A stretch of DNA of 11,806 nt from Chloroflexota bacterium (GTDB lineage: Bacteria; Chloroflexota; Anaerolineae; Anaerolineales; UBA4823), in assembly GCA_023395675.1 (NCBI GenBank), contig JAEWYL010000223.1, forward strand, positions 1 to 11,806, given 5' to 3'. Both the position numbers and the translations under genes were made by a program. The notes beneath the pieces were generated by a model. It was not told where the DNA came from and did not search any database. It worked only from the letters and a program-made list of their open reading frames with translations. Shown here piece by piece: positions 1 to 6,373 of this stretch (the stretch's first letter is position 1; the number at the start of each line of letters is the position of its first letter).

Positions 1-1790
1 GAGACCTGCGGGTCGCCCTGGGACACGGCGCTCAGCAGGAGGGCGTCCACCGCCCCGATGGTCGCCTCCGCCGGGACCTCGAGGGTGAGGGTGAGCGTGG
101 CGCGCGCGCCGGGCTGCAGTTCCAGAACGTCCCCGGACGAGAATGGCCCCGCCAGCGTGACCGGCCAGCCCTGGTCGCTCTCGTAGGAAAGCTGCACGCT
201 GTCGGCCAGGCTGCCGCGGTTTTCGAGCGTCACGGCGTAGGTCACCCGGCTGCCGGGCCGGGCGGCGCGGGTCTGGTCCGGGCTGAGGGCCAGGGCGCGC
301 TCGGGGAGCAGGGCCTGGTAGGCGGCCCAGGCGTCCACCCGCCCCCAGCCGTAGACGTTGTTGGGCACGGTCTGCGGGTCCCCGCCGCAGACCCCGTCGC
401 TCTCCAGGGGCACGGCGCTGCCGGTGATCAGCTCTTCCAGGGCTTGCACGTCGCCCGCCAGCCCCGGGTCGGCGGAGATCAGCAGGGCCGCCAGCCCCGC
501 CACGTGCGGGCCGGCCATGCTGGTGCCGCTGCTCAGGCCGTACCCGCTGCCACCGGGGACGGTGGAGTTGATACTCACTCCGGGGGCGACCACGTCGGGC
601 TTGAGCCGCCCGCTGCCGTCCGCCGTCACCGGACCCCGGCTGCTGAAGCTGGCGATCTGGTCCTGGTTATTGGTGGCGCCCACCGAGAAGGAGGCGTCGT
701 AGATGGCCGCCGGCTCGGATACGCTCCCGCAGCCCTGGATGCCATCATTCCCGGCCGAGTGCACGCTCAGGATGCCTGCCGCCCGCACCGCCTCCACCAC
801 ATTCTGCAGAATGGCGGGGTCCTCGCAGCCCTCGGCCTCGGGGCAGCTCCAGGAATTGTTGATCACGTGCGGGGCCTTCGCCGGGTCCGGGTTCTCCCCG
901 TTCAGGTCGGTGGGGGCGATGAACCACTGGTAGCACTCCAGGTAGGTGGAGGGCTTGCCCCAGCCGTTCTCCATGTTGCGGCAGCCGATCCAGCGCGCCC
1001 CGGGGGCCATGCCGGTCTGGTGCGAGCCGTCCGCGCCCACCATGGTGCCCAGGGTGTGCGTGCCGTGGCTCCCGTCGTCACAGGGCTCGGGGGAGTCGAA
1101 GCCGCAGGAGTTCGCGCCGAAAGAGAGCGGGTCGTCTTCGTGGATGGCGTCGTGCCAGTTGTAGTTATGGTCGGCCGCTTCGCCGTCCCAACCGCGGTAT
1201 TTGTCCTTCAGGGCCGGGTGCTCCCAGTGGTAGCCGGTGTCCTGCCCGCCGACCACCACCCCCTCGCCGGTGATGCCCAGGTCCCAGAGCTGCGGGGCGC
1301 CCAGCAGGCTGATATTTTCCCCCACCTCCCCCACCGCTTCGGGGGCCAGGTCCGTCTGCGGCGGGGCCTGCAGGCGCACCGACGGGTTGGCGTGCAGGCG
1401 GGCCACCTCGGGCCGGTTCGCCAGGGCGCGCACCGCGGCCTCGCCGCCCCGCACCCAGACCGCGTTCGCCGCCCAGTAGGGGCGGTATTCCACCCCCATC
1501 CCGCGCAGGGCCGCCAGCAGCGGCCCCTGGCTGCGGCGGGCGGTCTCGCTCAGGCGGGCGTAGACGTAGGCGCCCTTCTCGGCTTTGGTCTTCAGGCGGG
1601 CGGCGCCGCTCAGGTCGGCCTGCTCTTTCAGGAAGACCAGGAACTCGGTCTCGCCCTGCGCGGCCTCCTGCAGCACCCGGGCGTCCACCCGGGCCTGCCA
1701 GGGCTGCTGCAGCCCGCCCGCCGGCGCGGCGGCGGGGGAGAATACCAGCATAGACAGGAGGATTAACCAGCGAAACGATCGTCTCATCAT
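1..1790 (-). CDS. Secreted S8 (subtilisin/bacillopeptidase F-like) serine protease, C-terminus cut by window edge
   Basis: This is an extracellular serine endopeptidase; 596 residues are visible and no stop is reached before position 1. The start is the first of two adjacent ATGs (MMRRSF), followed by a basic then hydrophobic signal peptide ending near APA (residues 1-24). Residues about 33-145 resemble an inhibitor I9 propeptide. The catalytic domain carries Asp184 (QDTGYHWEHP), His242 (DGSHGTHTLG), a probable oxyanion Asn311 (VINNSW) and Ser424 (SGTSMAGPHVAG), so the triad is intact. The VINNSW stretch and the propeptide layout are those of bacillopeptidase F-like S8 enzymes. After about residue 490 a beta-rich segment (RPGSRVTYAVTLENRG, later LQPGARATLTL) resembles NEW3/CARDB-type domains that often follow secreted proteases. 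It lies 115 bp downstream of the pfpI-like gene. No convincing Shine-Dalgarno sequence was seen, only a weak GGTAG. The family assignment is secure; the substrate is unknown. Confidence 0.93.
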   Translation of the reverse strand, partial: MMRRSFRWLILLSMLVFSPAAAPAGGLQQPWQARVDARVLQEAAQGETEFLVFLKEQADLSGAARLKTKAEKGAYVYARLSETARRSQGPLLAALRGMGVEYRPYWAANAVWVRGGEAAVRALANRPEVARLHANPSVRLQAPPQTDLAPEAVGEVGENISLLGAPQLWDLGITGEGVVVGGQDTGYHWEHPALKDKYRGWDGEAADHNYNWHDAIHEDDPLSFGANSCGFDSPEPCDDGSHGTHTLGTMVGADGSHQTGMAPGARWIGCRNMENGWGKPSTYLECYQWFIAPTDLNGENPDPAKAPHVINNSWSCPEAEGCEDPAILQNVVEAVRAAGILSVHSAGNDGIQGCGSVSEPAAIYDASFSVGATNNQDQIASFSSRGPVTADGSGRLKPDVVAPGVSINSTVPGGSGYGLSSGTSMAGPHVAGLAALLISADPGLAGDVQALEELITGSAVPLESDGVCGGDPQTVPNNVYGWGRVDAWAAYQALLPERALALSPDQTRAARPGSRVTYAVTLENRGSLADSVQLSYESDQGWPVTLAGPFSSGDVLELQPGARATLTLTLEVPAEATIGAVDALLLSAVSQGDPQV

Positions 1791-1845
1791 AGTGGCTACC
1801 ATCAAGAAGCGCAAACCATTCCTCACCCTGATCAGAGCCCTGGAA

Positions 1846-1864
1846 AAGCTTGCGCCGCAAGCTT
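1846..1864 (-). terminator. Weak hairpin between the pfpI-like gene and the protease gene
   Basis: AAGCTTG (1846-1852) and CAAGCTT (1858-1864) are perfect inverted arms around a 5-nt loop, downstream of the minus-strand pfpI-like stop. Only a four-base T run (partly within the stem) follows on the minus strand, so termination is likely weak. It could equally be an RNA structure in the protease leader, since the protease start is only 55 bp further on. Confidence 0.3.
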
Positions 1865-1905
1865 CCCCGCCCGTCGAGGGGCAGGACCAGATCGGGGCAG
1901 AATAT

Positions 1906-2427
1906 TTACTCCGCCAGGGCCTTCACCAGCTCCCGGCAGAAGTCGGGGATGTCCTCCACCACCCGGCCCCAGACCAGGTTGCCGTCGCGGAAGGCCGGCT
2001 CGTCCACCCAGGTAGCCCCGGCGTTCACCAAATCGTCCTTGATGCCCAGCGAGCCGGTGGCGCGGCAGCCTTTGACGATGCCGGCCGAGATGAGCACCAG
2101 CCCGGCGTGGCAGATGGCGCCCACCACCTTCCCCTGGGCGTGAACCCCGCGCACCAGGTCCAGCACCGCCGGGTAGCGCCGCAGCTTGTCGGGCGCCCAG
2201 CCGCCGGGGACCACCAGGGCGTCGAAATCGTCGGCGTTCACCGCCTCCGCGGCCAGGTCGGCCTTTGCCTCCAGGCAGTGCTTACCGCGGAATTTCTCCG
2301 CCTTCCCGCTGCCCACCACGGTGATGCGCGCCCCTTCCTCTTGCAGGCGCATCAACGGAACCCAGAATTCCAGGTCTTCGAAGCCCTCTTCGATCAGATA
2401 CGCGATTTTTTTGCCTTCCAGCAGCAT
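1906..2427 (-). CDS. DJ-1/PfpI family protein (PfpI-type protease/deglycase fold)
   Basis: The 173-aa product has the usual length of a one-domain, cytoplasmic DJ-1/PfpI protein. Visible features are FEDLEF with Glu17 near the nucleophile site, LVVPGGWAPD (71-80), and the nucleophile elbow AICHAG with Cys106-His107. GIKDDLVNAGATWVDEP near 128-144 is typical of the PfpI/YhbO branch. Members are described as intracellular peptidases, glyoxalases or glycation-repair enzymes, and the sequence cannot say which. From memory of Pyrococcus PfpI (PH1704), where Glu74 in GGRAPE completes the Cys-His-Glu triad across subunits, the matching residue here is Asp80 in GGWAPD. The usual Ser-Arg before the last helix is replaced by WGR. 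The start is supported by GGAGAG five bases upstream of ATG. It lies between murJ and the protease gene, with its own 224-bp upstream region. Confidence 0.92.
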   Translation of the reverse strand: MLLEGKKIAYLIEEGFEDLEFWVPLMRLQEEGARITVVGSGKAEKFRGKHCLEAKADLAAEAVNADDFDALVVPGGWAPDKLRRYPAVLDLVRGVHAQGKVVGAICHAGLVLISAGIVKGCRATGSLGIKDDLVNAGATWVDEPAFRDGNLVWGRVVEDIPDFCRELVKALAE

Positions 2428-2441
2428 TTTTTCTCTCCAGT

Positions 2442-2455
2442 CTGTTCATGAACAG
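2442..2455. promoter_or_regulatory. 14-bp perfect palindrome upstream of the pfpI-like gene
   Basis: CTGTTCATGAACAG is its own reverse complement and ends four bases before the Shine-Dalgarno of the pfpI-like gene. Its size and place suit a homodimeric regulator's operator or a short leader hairpin. No flanking promoter was recognised, so the role is inference. Confidence 0.3.
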
Positions 2456-2512
2456 GATGAAATGGACGGTCCTTCGTCTCTGCGGCGGCCCGGCACGCTT
2501 CCTGTTTCCAGG

Positions 2513-2602
2513 TCCCCTCTTGCCGGGGCGCAATCCCGTAAAATTTGAAATTGTAGGCTTGTTATTGAGGCGCAGCCCCACACACAAGCCTGCTTTCTCC
2601 TC
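2513..2602 (+). repeat. Intergenic hairpin repeat, copy A (downstream of murJ)
   Basis: This copy begins TCCCCTCTTGCCGGGGCGCA and ends CCTGCTTTCTCCTC. The first 41 bases match copy B (4263-4356) at 34 positions, and the last 14 are identical. Between these blocks lies a hairpin, AGGCTTGT (2555-2562) with ACAAGCCT (2584-2591). It fills much of the 224-bp gap between murJ and the pfpI-like gene. I did not recognise a named family. It could be a REP-like or non-autonomous mobile repeat, or a structured RNA element. Confidence 0.6.
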
Positions 2603-2651
2603 CCGGGTGGGAGAAAAAAGGCAAGACGCGCCGGCCCCAGGAGACCGGGGC

Positions 2652-4187
2652 TTATAGCTTGAACAGCAGCTTCATCTCGGGCCAGATGAAGGGCAGGGCG
2701 AGGGCCGCGCCGGCAGCCATGCCGCCCGCGGCCAGCAGGAGCTGCATGAAGAGCCCCCCGCCGGGCAGCAGCCCGCCGATGAAGAAAGCCGCCAGCCCGC
2801 CCACCAGCATGCCCCCGCCGGCCCGCAGCGGGGCGGCGCCCACCTGCAGCAGCCCGGGGTAGCTGCGCTCCAGCAGCCAGAGCAGGACCAGCGCCTCCAG
2901 GGTGAAGGCCAGCGAGTTCGCCAGAGCGATGCCGGGCGTGTCCAGCCGCGGGGCCAGGATCACCGCCCCCAGCAGGAAGACGGCGAACATCCCCGCCGCG
3001 GCCCAGAGCGGCATATAGGCCTTCTGCCGGGCGTAATAGGCGCGCACGGCCACCTCCAGCAGGGTGTGCCCGGTCAGCCCGAGCAGGAAGGCCCGCGCCG
3101 TCCACACCACCCGCTCTACGCTGGCAGGGTCGTCGAAGAGCAGGCCCACCAGCGGCGGCAGCGCCAGCCCGATCAGGGCCGCGGCCGGCAGGGTGATGGC
3201 GATGATCACGCGCACCGCCCGCCGCACCGCCCCGGCGAAGGCCTCCGCATCCCCCAGGGCGATCTGCTCCGAGAGGGTGGGCAGCAGGGCGGTGCCCAGG
3301 GCGGTGCCGATCAGGGTCTCGGGCATCTGCAGGATCAGCCAGCCGTAGACCAGGGCCGAAGGCCCGCCCTCGGGCAGGCGCGAGGCCAGGTTGTCGGTGG
3401 CCAGGAAGACGAGCTGGATGAAGAAGACCGTGCCCACCCGCGGCAGGATCAGCCCGATGGTGCGCTGGACCAGCGGGCTGCGCAGGTCAATGGCGGGCGT
3501 CCAGCGGAAGCCGTAGCGCGCCAGCCCGGGGATCTGCACCGCCAGGAAGAGGGCGTTGCCCAGGATGGTGCCGTACACCAGCCCGTGCACCCCCAGGCCG
3601 AAGGCCGGGAGCTGCAGCGGGCCAATCTGGTAGCCGGTCTCGGGGGAGAGAATGAGCACGCCGAAGAGGGTGCCCACGTCGTACATGGCGGGGGCGATGG
3701 CCGGCAGCAGGAAGTGCTGGTTGGCCTGCAGCCCGGCGATGACCATGCCGGCCAGCGAGAGCAGCAGGGTGCCGATCAGGTTCAGGCGCATCAGCTCGGC
3801 CACCAGGTCCTGCTGGGCGCTCTCGAAGCCGGGGGCGATGCCCAGACGCCAGCGCACCAGCGGCCCGGCGAAGACGGCGACGAAGAGCGAGACCAGGGCG
3901 GTGCCCAGGAAGAGCAGGTTCGCCAGGCGCGAGAACAGGTCCCAGGCGGCCTTGCGGTCCTGCTTCTGGATGGTTTCGGAGAGCACGGGGATGAAGGCCA
4001 TGCCCAGCGCGCCGCCCGAGATCAGGGCGAAGAGCAGGTCGGGCAGGTTGTTGGCGGTGTTGAAGGCGTCCAGCTCGGCCGAGAGCCCGAACTGCCGGGC
4101 GATGAGCACCTGCCGGACGAAGCCCAGCAGCTTCTCCAGGCCGAAGAAAGCTGCCAGCATGAGGGAGATGCGGAATAGTCGGGACAT
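2652..4187 (-). CDS. murJ: MurJ/MviN-family lipid II flippase
   Basis: This is a 511-aa polytopic inner-membrane protein of the MOP superfamily with about 14 hydrophobic segments, the usual length for MurJ, which moves lipid II outward during peptidoglycan synthesis. The N-terminus LLGFVRQVLIARQFG, then ELDAFNTANNLPDLL and SGGALGMAFIPVL, are diagnostic. By alignment from memory with E. coli MurJ, Arg24 and Asp39 correspond to Arg25 and Asp40 here, Arg18 is Lys19, and the Arg52-Arg53 and Glu57 positions are replaced (Phe53-Ala54, Gly58). Such changes are familiar in MviN proteins of deep-branching phyla, but the mechanism may differ in detail. The ATG at 4187 is chosen because homology begins there. 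The frame stays open upstream to 4448, but that part is repeat-derived. No clear Shine-Dalgarno is present, and a promoter-like TATACT lies only 12 bases before the start. Confidence 0.93.
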   Translation of the reverse strand: MSRLFRISLMLAAFFGLEKLLGFVRQVLIARQFGLSAELDAFNTANNLPDLLFALISGGALGMAFIPVLSETIQKQDRKAAWDLFSRLANLLFLGTALVSLFVAVFAGPLVRWRLGIAPGFESAQQDLVAELMRLNLIGTLLLSLAGMVIAGLQANQHFLLPAIAPAMYDVGTLFGVLILSPETGYQIGPLQLPAFGLGVHGLVYGTILGNALFLAVQIPGLARYGFRWTPAIDLRSPLVQRTIGLILPRVGTVFFIQLVFLATDNLASRLPEGGPSALVYGWLILQMPETLIGTALGTALLPTLSEQIALGDAEAFAGAVRRAVRVIIAITLPAAALIGLALPPLVGLLFDDPASVERVVWTARAFLLGLTGHTLLEVAVRAYYARQKAYMPLWAAAGMFAVFLLGAVILAPRLDTPGIALANSLAFTLEALVLLWLLERSYPGLLQVGAAPLRAGGGMLVGGLAAFFIGGLLPGGGLFMQLLLAAGGMAAGAALALPFIWPEMKLLFKL

Positions 4188-4199
4188 AAGGTTTGCCCA

Positions 4200-4229
4200 A
4201 GTATACTCGCTCTCACGAAGAAGGTGCAA
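4200..4229 (-). promoter_or_regulatory. Putative murJ promoter (near-leaderless)
   Basis: On the minus strand TTGCAC (4229-4224) and TATACT (4205-4200) are separated by 18 bases, a good sigma70-type match. The expected start of transcription would be only a few bases before the murJ ATG at 4187, giving a very short or leaderless mRNA, which agrees with the missing ribosome binding site. Confidence 0.45.
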
Positions 4230-4235
4230 GGTCAG

Positions 4236-4252
4236 GCCCCTGGGCCAGGGGC
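4236..4252. promoter_or_regulatory. Palindrome just upstream of the putative murJ promoter
   Basis: GCCCCTGGGCCAGGGGC is a perfect 8+1+8 inverted repeat six bases upstream of the putative -35 box of murJ. It could be an operator for an activator or repressor, or a GC-rich hairpin with no role. Confidence 0.3.
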
Positions 4253-4262
4253 GATTGCATCC

Positions 4263-4356
4263 TCCCCTCTGGCCGGGGCGCAGTCCCGAAAAATCAGGGA
4301 TTGCCCGGTTGGGGTTGTTGGGGCCGCCCCCAAAAAAACAACCCTGCTTTCTCCTC
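4263..4356 (+). repeat. Intergenic hairpin repeat, copy B (upstream of murJ)
   Basis: This is the second copy, in the same orientation as copy A, so the pair forms direct repeats around murJ. It runs from TCCCCTCTGGCCGGGGCGCA to CCTGCTTTCTCCTC. The hairpin arms are GGGTTGTT (4312-4319) and AACAACCC (4337-4344), with an inner GGGG-CCG-CCCC. Compared with copy A, one stem pair has changed from C-G to G-C on both sides, a compensatory change, and an outer A-T pair corresponds to a G-T pair. Confidence 0.6.
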
Positions 4357-4448
4357 TTGCGTTCACCGGCTTGCATCTGTGGAAGAATAACGCCCCGAAA
4401 GGGCTTGGAGACCTTATCTGTATTGAATTCCAGAACCGGCAGCCACAA

Positions 4449-4512
4449 AAACCCTAAAGGTCGCCACCAGGTCTCTTTTCAGTCTGGCTCCTTGTGGCGA
4501 CCTTTAGGGTTT
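4449..4512. repeat. 19-bp perfect inverted repeat with 26-nt loop
   Basis: AAACCCTAAAGGTCGCCAC (4449-4467) is exactly repeated in reverse complement at 4494-4512. The element sits between the divergent murJ and tRNA-Ser transcription units. The right arm runs into the 46-bp tandem repeat, sharing its TTTAGGGTTT. Read on the minus strand the hairpin is followed by a short T run, so weak termination is possible, but there is no gene upstream on that strand for it to serve. Confidence 0.8.
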
Positions 4513-4602
4513 CCCTTCGCTTATCACCGATTTTGATTGTCAAAGATCATTAGGGTTTCTCTTCGCTGATCACCGGTTTTGATGGTCAAAGTTGATTAGG
4601 GT
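4504..4602. repeat. 46-bp tandem direct repeat (two units plus TTAGGGT)
   Basis: Units at 4504-4549 and 4550-4595 agree at 40 of 46 positions and are followed by a third TTAGGGT (4596-4602). Each unit has TTAGGGTTTC at its start, then CTTCGCT, ATCACCG and the small inverted repeat TTTGA-nnn-TCAAA (4532-4544 and 4578-4590). The inverted repeats therefore recur exactly 46 bp apart. This could be a pair of protein-binding sites, or part of a repeat family together with the neighbouring 19-bp inverted repeat. Confidence 0.8.
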
Positions 4603-4651
4603 CGATTTTCAGGCCGGCTTGAAACCCTCCTTTCCCCTGCCCCACGGTTAT

Positions 4652-4659
4652 GGTAGAAT
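4652..4659 (+). promoter_or_regulatory. Putative extended -10 promoter of the tRNA-Ser pair
   Basis: TGG followed directly by TAGAAT (4654-4659) is an extended -10 box 37 bp before the first tRNA. At a 17-bp distance the -35 region is only TTTCCC, a poor match, so this rests on the -10 box and position alone. Confidence 0.35.
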
Positions 4660-4696
4660 TACCCGCGCACGGGGCCGGTTAGCGGGACCCCGTCCG

Positions 4697-4782
<86 letters not shown>

Positions 4783-4821
4783 TGGCGCCGGCCTCGGCCC
4801 GGCCTGAACAAACTGAAGATT

Positions 4822-4912
4822 GGGGAGGTGCCAGAGTGGTCGATTGGGGCCGCCTGCTAAGCGGTTGCCGGGGCAAAAACCTCGGCCGCAGGTTCGAATC
4901 CTGTCCTCCCCG
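4822..4912 (+). tRNA. tRNA-Ser(GCU)
   Basis: This is a 91-nt class II tRNA with acceptor arms GGGGAGG (4822-4828) and CCTCCCC (4905-4911), discriminator G4912, anticodon GCT in CCGC-CTGCTAA-GCGG, a long variable arm and T loop TTCGAAT. CCA is not encoded. It lies 40 bp after tRNA-Ser(UGA), probably in the same transcript, and ends 16 bp before the terminator. It decodes AGC/AGU serine codons. Confidence 0.96.
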
Positions 4913-4928
4913 CAGTCTGTCTGGAATG

Positions 4929-4973
4929 CGAAATGAAAAAGCCCGGCGCTCAACGCCGGGCTTTTTCATTTCG
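4929..4973. terminator. Strong bidirectional Rho-independent terminator
   Basis: A 20-bp perfect stem (4929-4948 with 4954-4973) closes a CTCAA loop. Its core GCCCGGCG is flanked by A5 and T5, so each strand reads a GC hairpin followed by TTTTTCATTT. It lies between the plus-strand tRNA pair and the convergent minus-strand operon ending at 4985, and very likely stops both. Confidence 0.93.
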
Positions 4974-4984
4974 GCGCGCGGCCC

Positions 4985-6373
4985 TTAATCGCCGGGCTGC
5001 GCCGCGCGATCCTGCGCCGCGCGATCCTGCGCCGCGCTCCGCCGGTCCTCGATCTTGCGCTTCGCCAGGCTGCCCGCCTGCGCGGGGTCGTAGTCCCTCC
5101 CGCTGAGCTGCAGCGCCAGGCGCCCGCTCCGGAGCGTCGCCCCCACCGCCGGGATGCGCTCCAGGGCGGCCTGCGCCTGGGCGCGCCAGCCGCCGCCGGT
5201 GCCGGGCAGCAGCGCTGCTTCCAGGTGCAGGACGGACCGCCCTGCCTCTCCGCTCAGGGTGGCCGAGAAGTTCAGCAGCGGGGGGAGCGGGAAGAGCGCA
5301 TCGTCCAGGTCCGCCATTGAGAGCGGCCCGGCTTCGCCGAGCGGCCCGGCTTCGCCGAACTGCACCGTCCCCGAAAACCGGCCGCGCACGTGCTCCAGGG
5401 TTTTCAGGCTGGTCCCGCAGGGGCAGGCGCCGGGGAGAAAGCGCCCGCGGTCCCCCGTGCGGTAGCGGATCAGCGGCATCCCGAGGCGGGTCAGGGTGGT
5501 GAACACGATCTCGCCCCACTCCCCCTCGGGCAGGGGCTGCCCGCCGTGCGGGTCCACGATCTCGAAATACAGGTCGGCCTCGCGCAGGTGGTAGCCGCGG
5601 CGCGCCAGGCAGTCCACCCCGCCGCCCAGGCCGCTCTCCGTCAGCCCGTAGTGGTTAAACACGGCGCTGCCCCAGATGGAATGCAGGGCCGAGACCACCG
5701 CCCCGGGTACGTGGTCGGTGGAGAGCAGCACCCGGTCCGGGCCCGGGCCCGGATGGCCTGCCAGCGCGTCGAAACGCGCCAGCGCCAGCAGGTGGGTGGG
5801 CGCGCCGACCAGGACCTCCGCCCCGGCGGCGCGCATCTGCGCCAGCGCCGGCAGCGGGTCGCGCACGGGGCCGTAGGGCACGGGCTCCGCCCCCAGGCGG
5901 CGCAGCCCCTGCGCCAGCAGGTCCCCCACGCTCCCCGGGCGCTCGTAGGGGAGCAGGATCATCACCCGGTCGCCGGGGCGGGTGAAGGTGGACATGCCCT
6001 GCCGGAAGAAATCAATGGTCAGCTCCTGGTCAGGGCGGGTGAAATACAGGCGCTTGGGCGCGCCGGTGGTGCCGGATGTGTCCAGCGTCACGATGCGCTC
6101 GATCTCGGATTGGGGCGCGCAGACCATCTCCGCCCCGCAGCGGCGCAGGTCCTCGGCGCGGGTAAAGGGCAGCGCGGCGATCTCGTCCAGGCTGCCCAGG
6201 TGATGCGGGCTGCGCGCCAGGGCCCGGCGGTAGTAGGGGGATTTCTGCGCCGCCAGCGCCAGGGTGGCGTTCAGGCGCTCGAGCTGGTAAGCCTCCAGGG
6301 CGGCGCGGGCCAGCGGCGGGCCGGGCGCGCCGCTCTTCTCGCAGATCCAGGCTTCCAGGGGCGTGCGCCTCAT
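4985..6373 (-). CDS. PaaK-like AMP-dependent CoA ligase (DVU_1553 family type)
   Basis: This 462-aa adenylate-forming enzyme is expected to activate a carboxylic acid as acyl-AMP and load it onto CoA. Diagnostic motifs are the ATP/AMP loop TSGTTGAPK (99-107), HYGLTES (241-247) and YRTGDRGRF (304-312). CPC at 317-319 resembles the Cys-containing turn of PaaK relatives. A C-terminal LAKRKIEDRR (437-446) matches the basic end of this superfamily. It is the last gene of the operon, its ATG overlapping the radical SAM stop by 4 bp, and ends just before the bidirectional terminator. Two perfect in-frame tandem repeats interrupt it: GEAGPL twice (340-351) and AAQDR-type repeats at the extreme C-terminus. 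The DVU_1553 label rests on context and overall resemblance recalled from family names. The acid substrate is unknown. Confidence 0.88.
   Translation of the reverse strand: MRRTPLEAWICEKSGAPGPPLARAALEAYQLERLNATLALAAQKSPYYRRALARSPHHLGSLDEIAALPFTRAEDLRRCGAEMVCAPQSEIERIVTLDTSGTTGAPKRLYFTRPDQELTIDFFRQGMSTFTRPGDRVMILLPYERPGSVGDLLAQGLRRLGAEPVPYGPVRDPLPALAQMRAAGAEVLVGAPTHLLALARFDALAGHPGPGPDRVLLSTDHVPGAVVSALHSIWGSAVFNHYGLTESGLGGGVDCLARRGYHLREADLYFEIVDPHGGQPLPEGEWGEIVFTTLTRLGMPLIRYRTGDRGRFLPGACPCGTSLKTLEHVRGRFSGTVQFGEAGPLGEAGPLSMADLDDALFPLPPLLNFSATLSGEAGRSVLHLEAALLPGTGGGWRAQAQAALERIPAVGATLRSGRLALQLSGRDYDPAQAGSLAKRKIEDRRSAAQDRAAQDRAAQPGD
4997..5037. repeat. 15-bp in-frame tandem repeat at the CoA ligase C-terminus
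   Basis: CTGCGCCGCGCGATC occurs perfectly at 4997-5011 and 5012-5026, with a partial third copy to 5037. On the coding strand it yields AAQDR-AAQDR-AAQ. The perfect identity suggests recent expansion by slippage. Confidence 0.9.
5321..5356. repeat. 18-bp perfect tandem duplication within the CoA ligase gene
   Basis: The 18 bases at 5321-5338 are repeated exactly at 5339-5356, doubling the residues GEAGPL without shifting frame. It lies after YRTGD, near the junction to the C-terminal domain. Confidence 0.9.

Noticed and set aside
444..1766. Plus-strand open frame of 440 codons
   Set aside because: It lies antisense to the S8 protease gene, whose triad and signal peptide are intact. Its Gly/Ala/Val/His-rich composition is typical of antisense frames in GC-rich DNA.
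2591..2618. TTTCTCC/GGAGAAA hairpin as the murJ terminator
   Set aside because: On the minus strand the T run lies before the hairpin, not after it, so it does not have intrinsic terminator form in the murJ direction.
3066..4178. Plus-strand open frame of 370 codons opposite murJ
   Set aside because: It is antisense to a complete, conserved membrane protein and rich in Gln, Gly, Glu and Asp, with no recognisable motif.
4188..4448. N-terminal extension of MurJ (open frame to 4448)
   Set aside because: The extension translates the hairpin repeat and the promoter region. MurJ homology starts at the ATG at 4187.
4504..4602. TTAGGG-bearing repeats as a CRISPR array or telomere-like sequence
   Set aside because: The units are contiguous 46-bp repeats without unique spacers, there are only two, and no cas gene is near. 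TTAGGG occurs once per unit and not in tandem.
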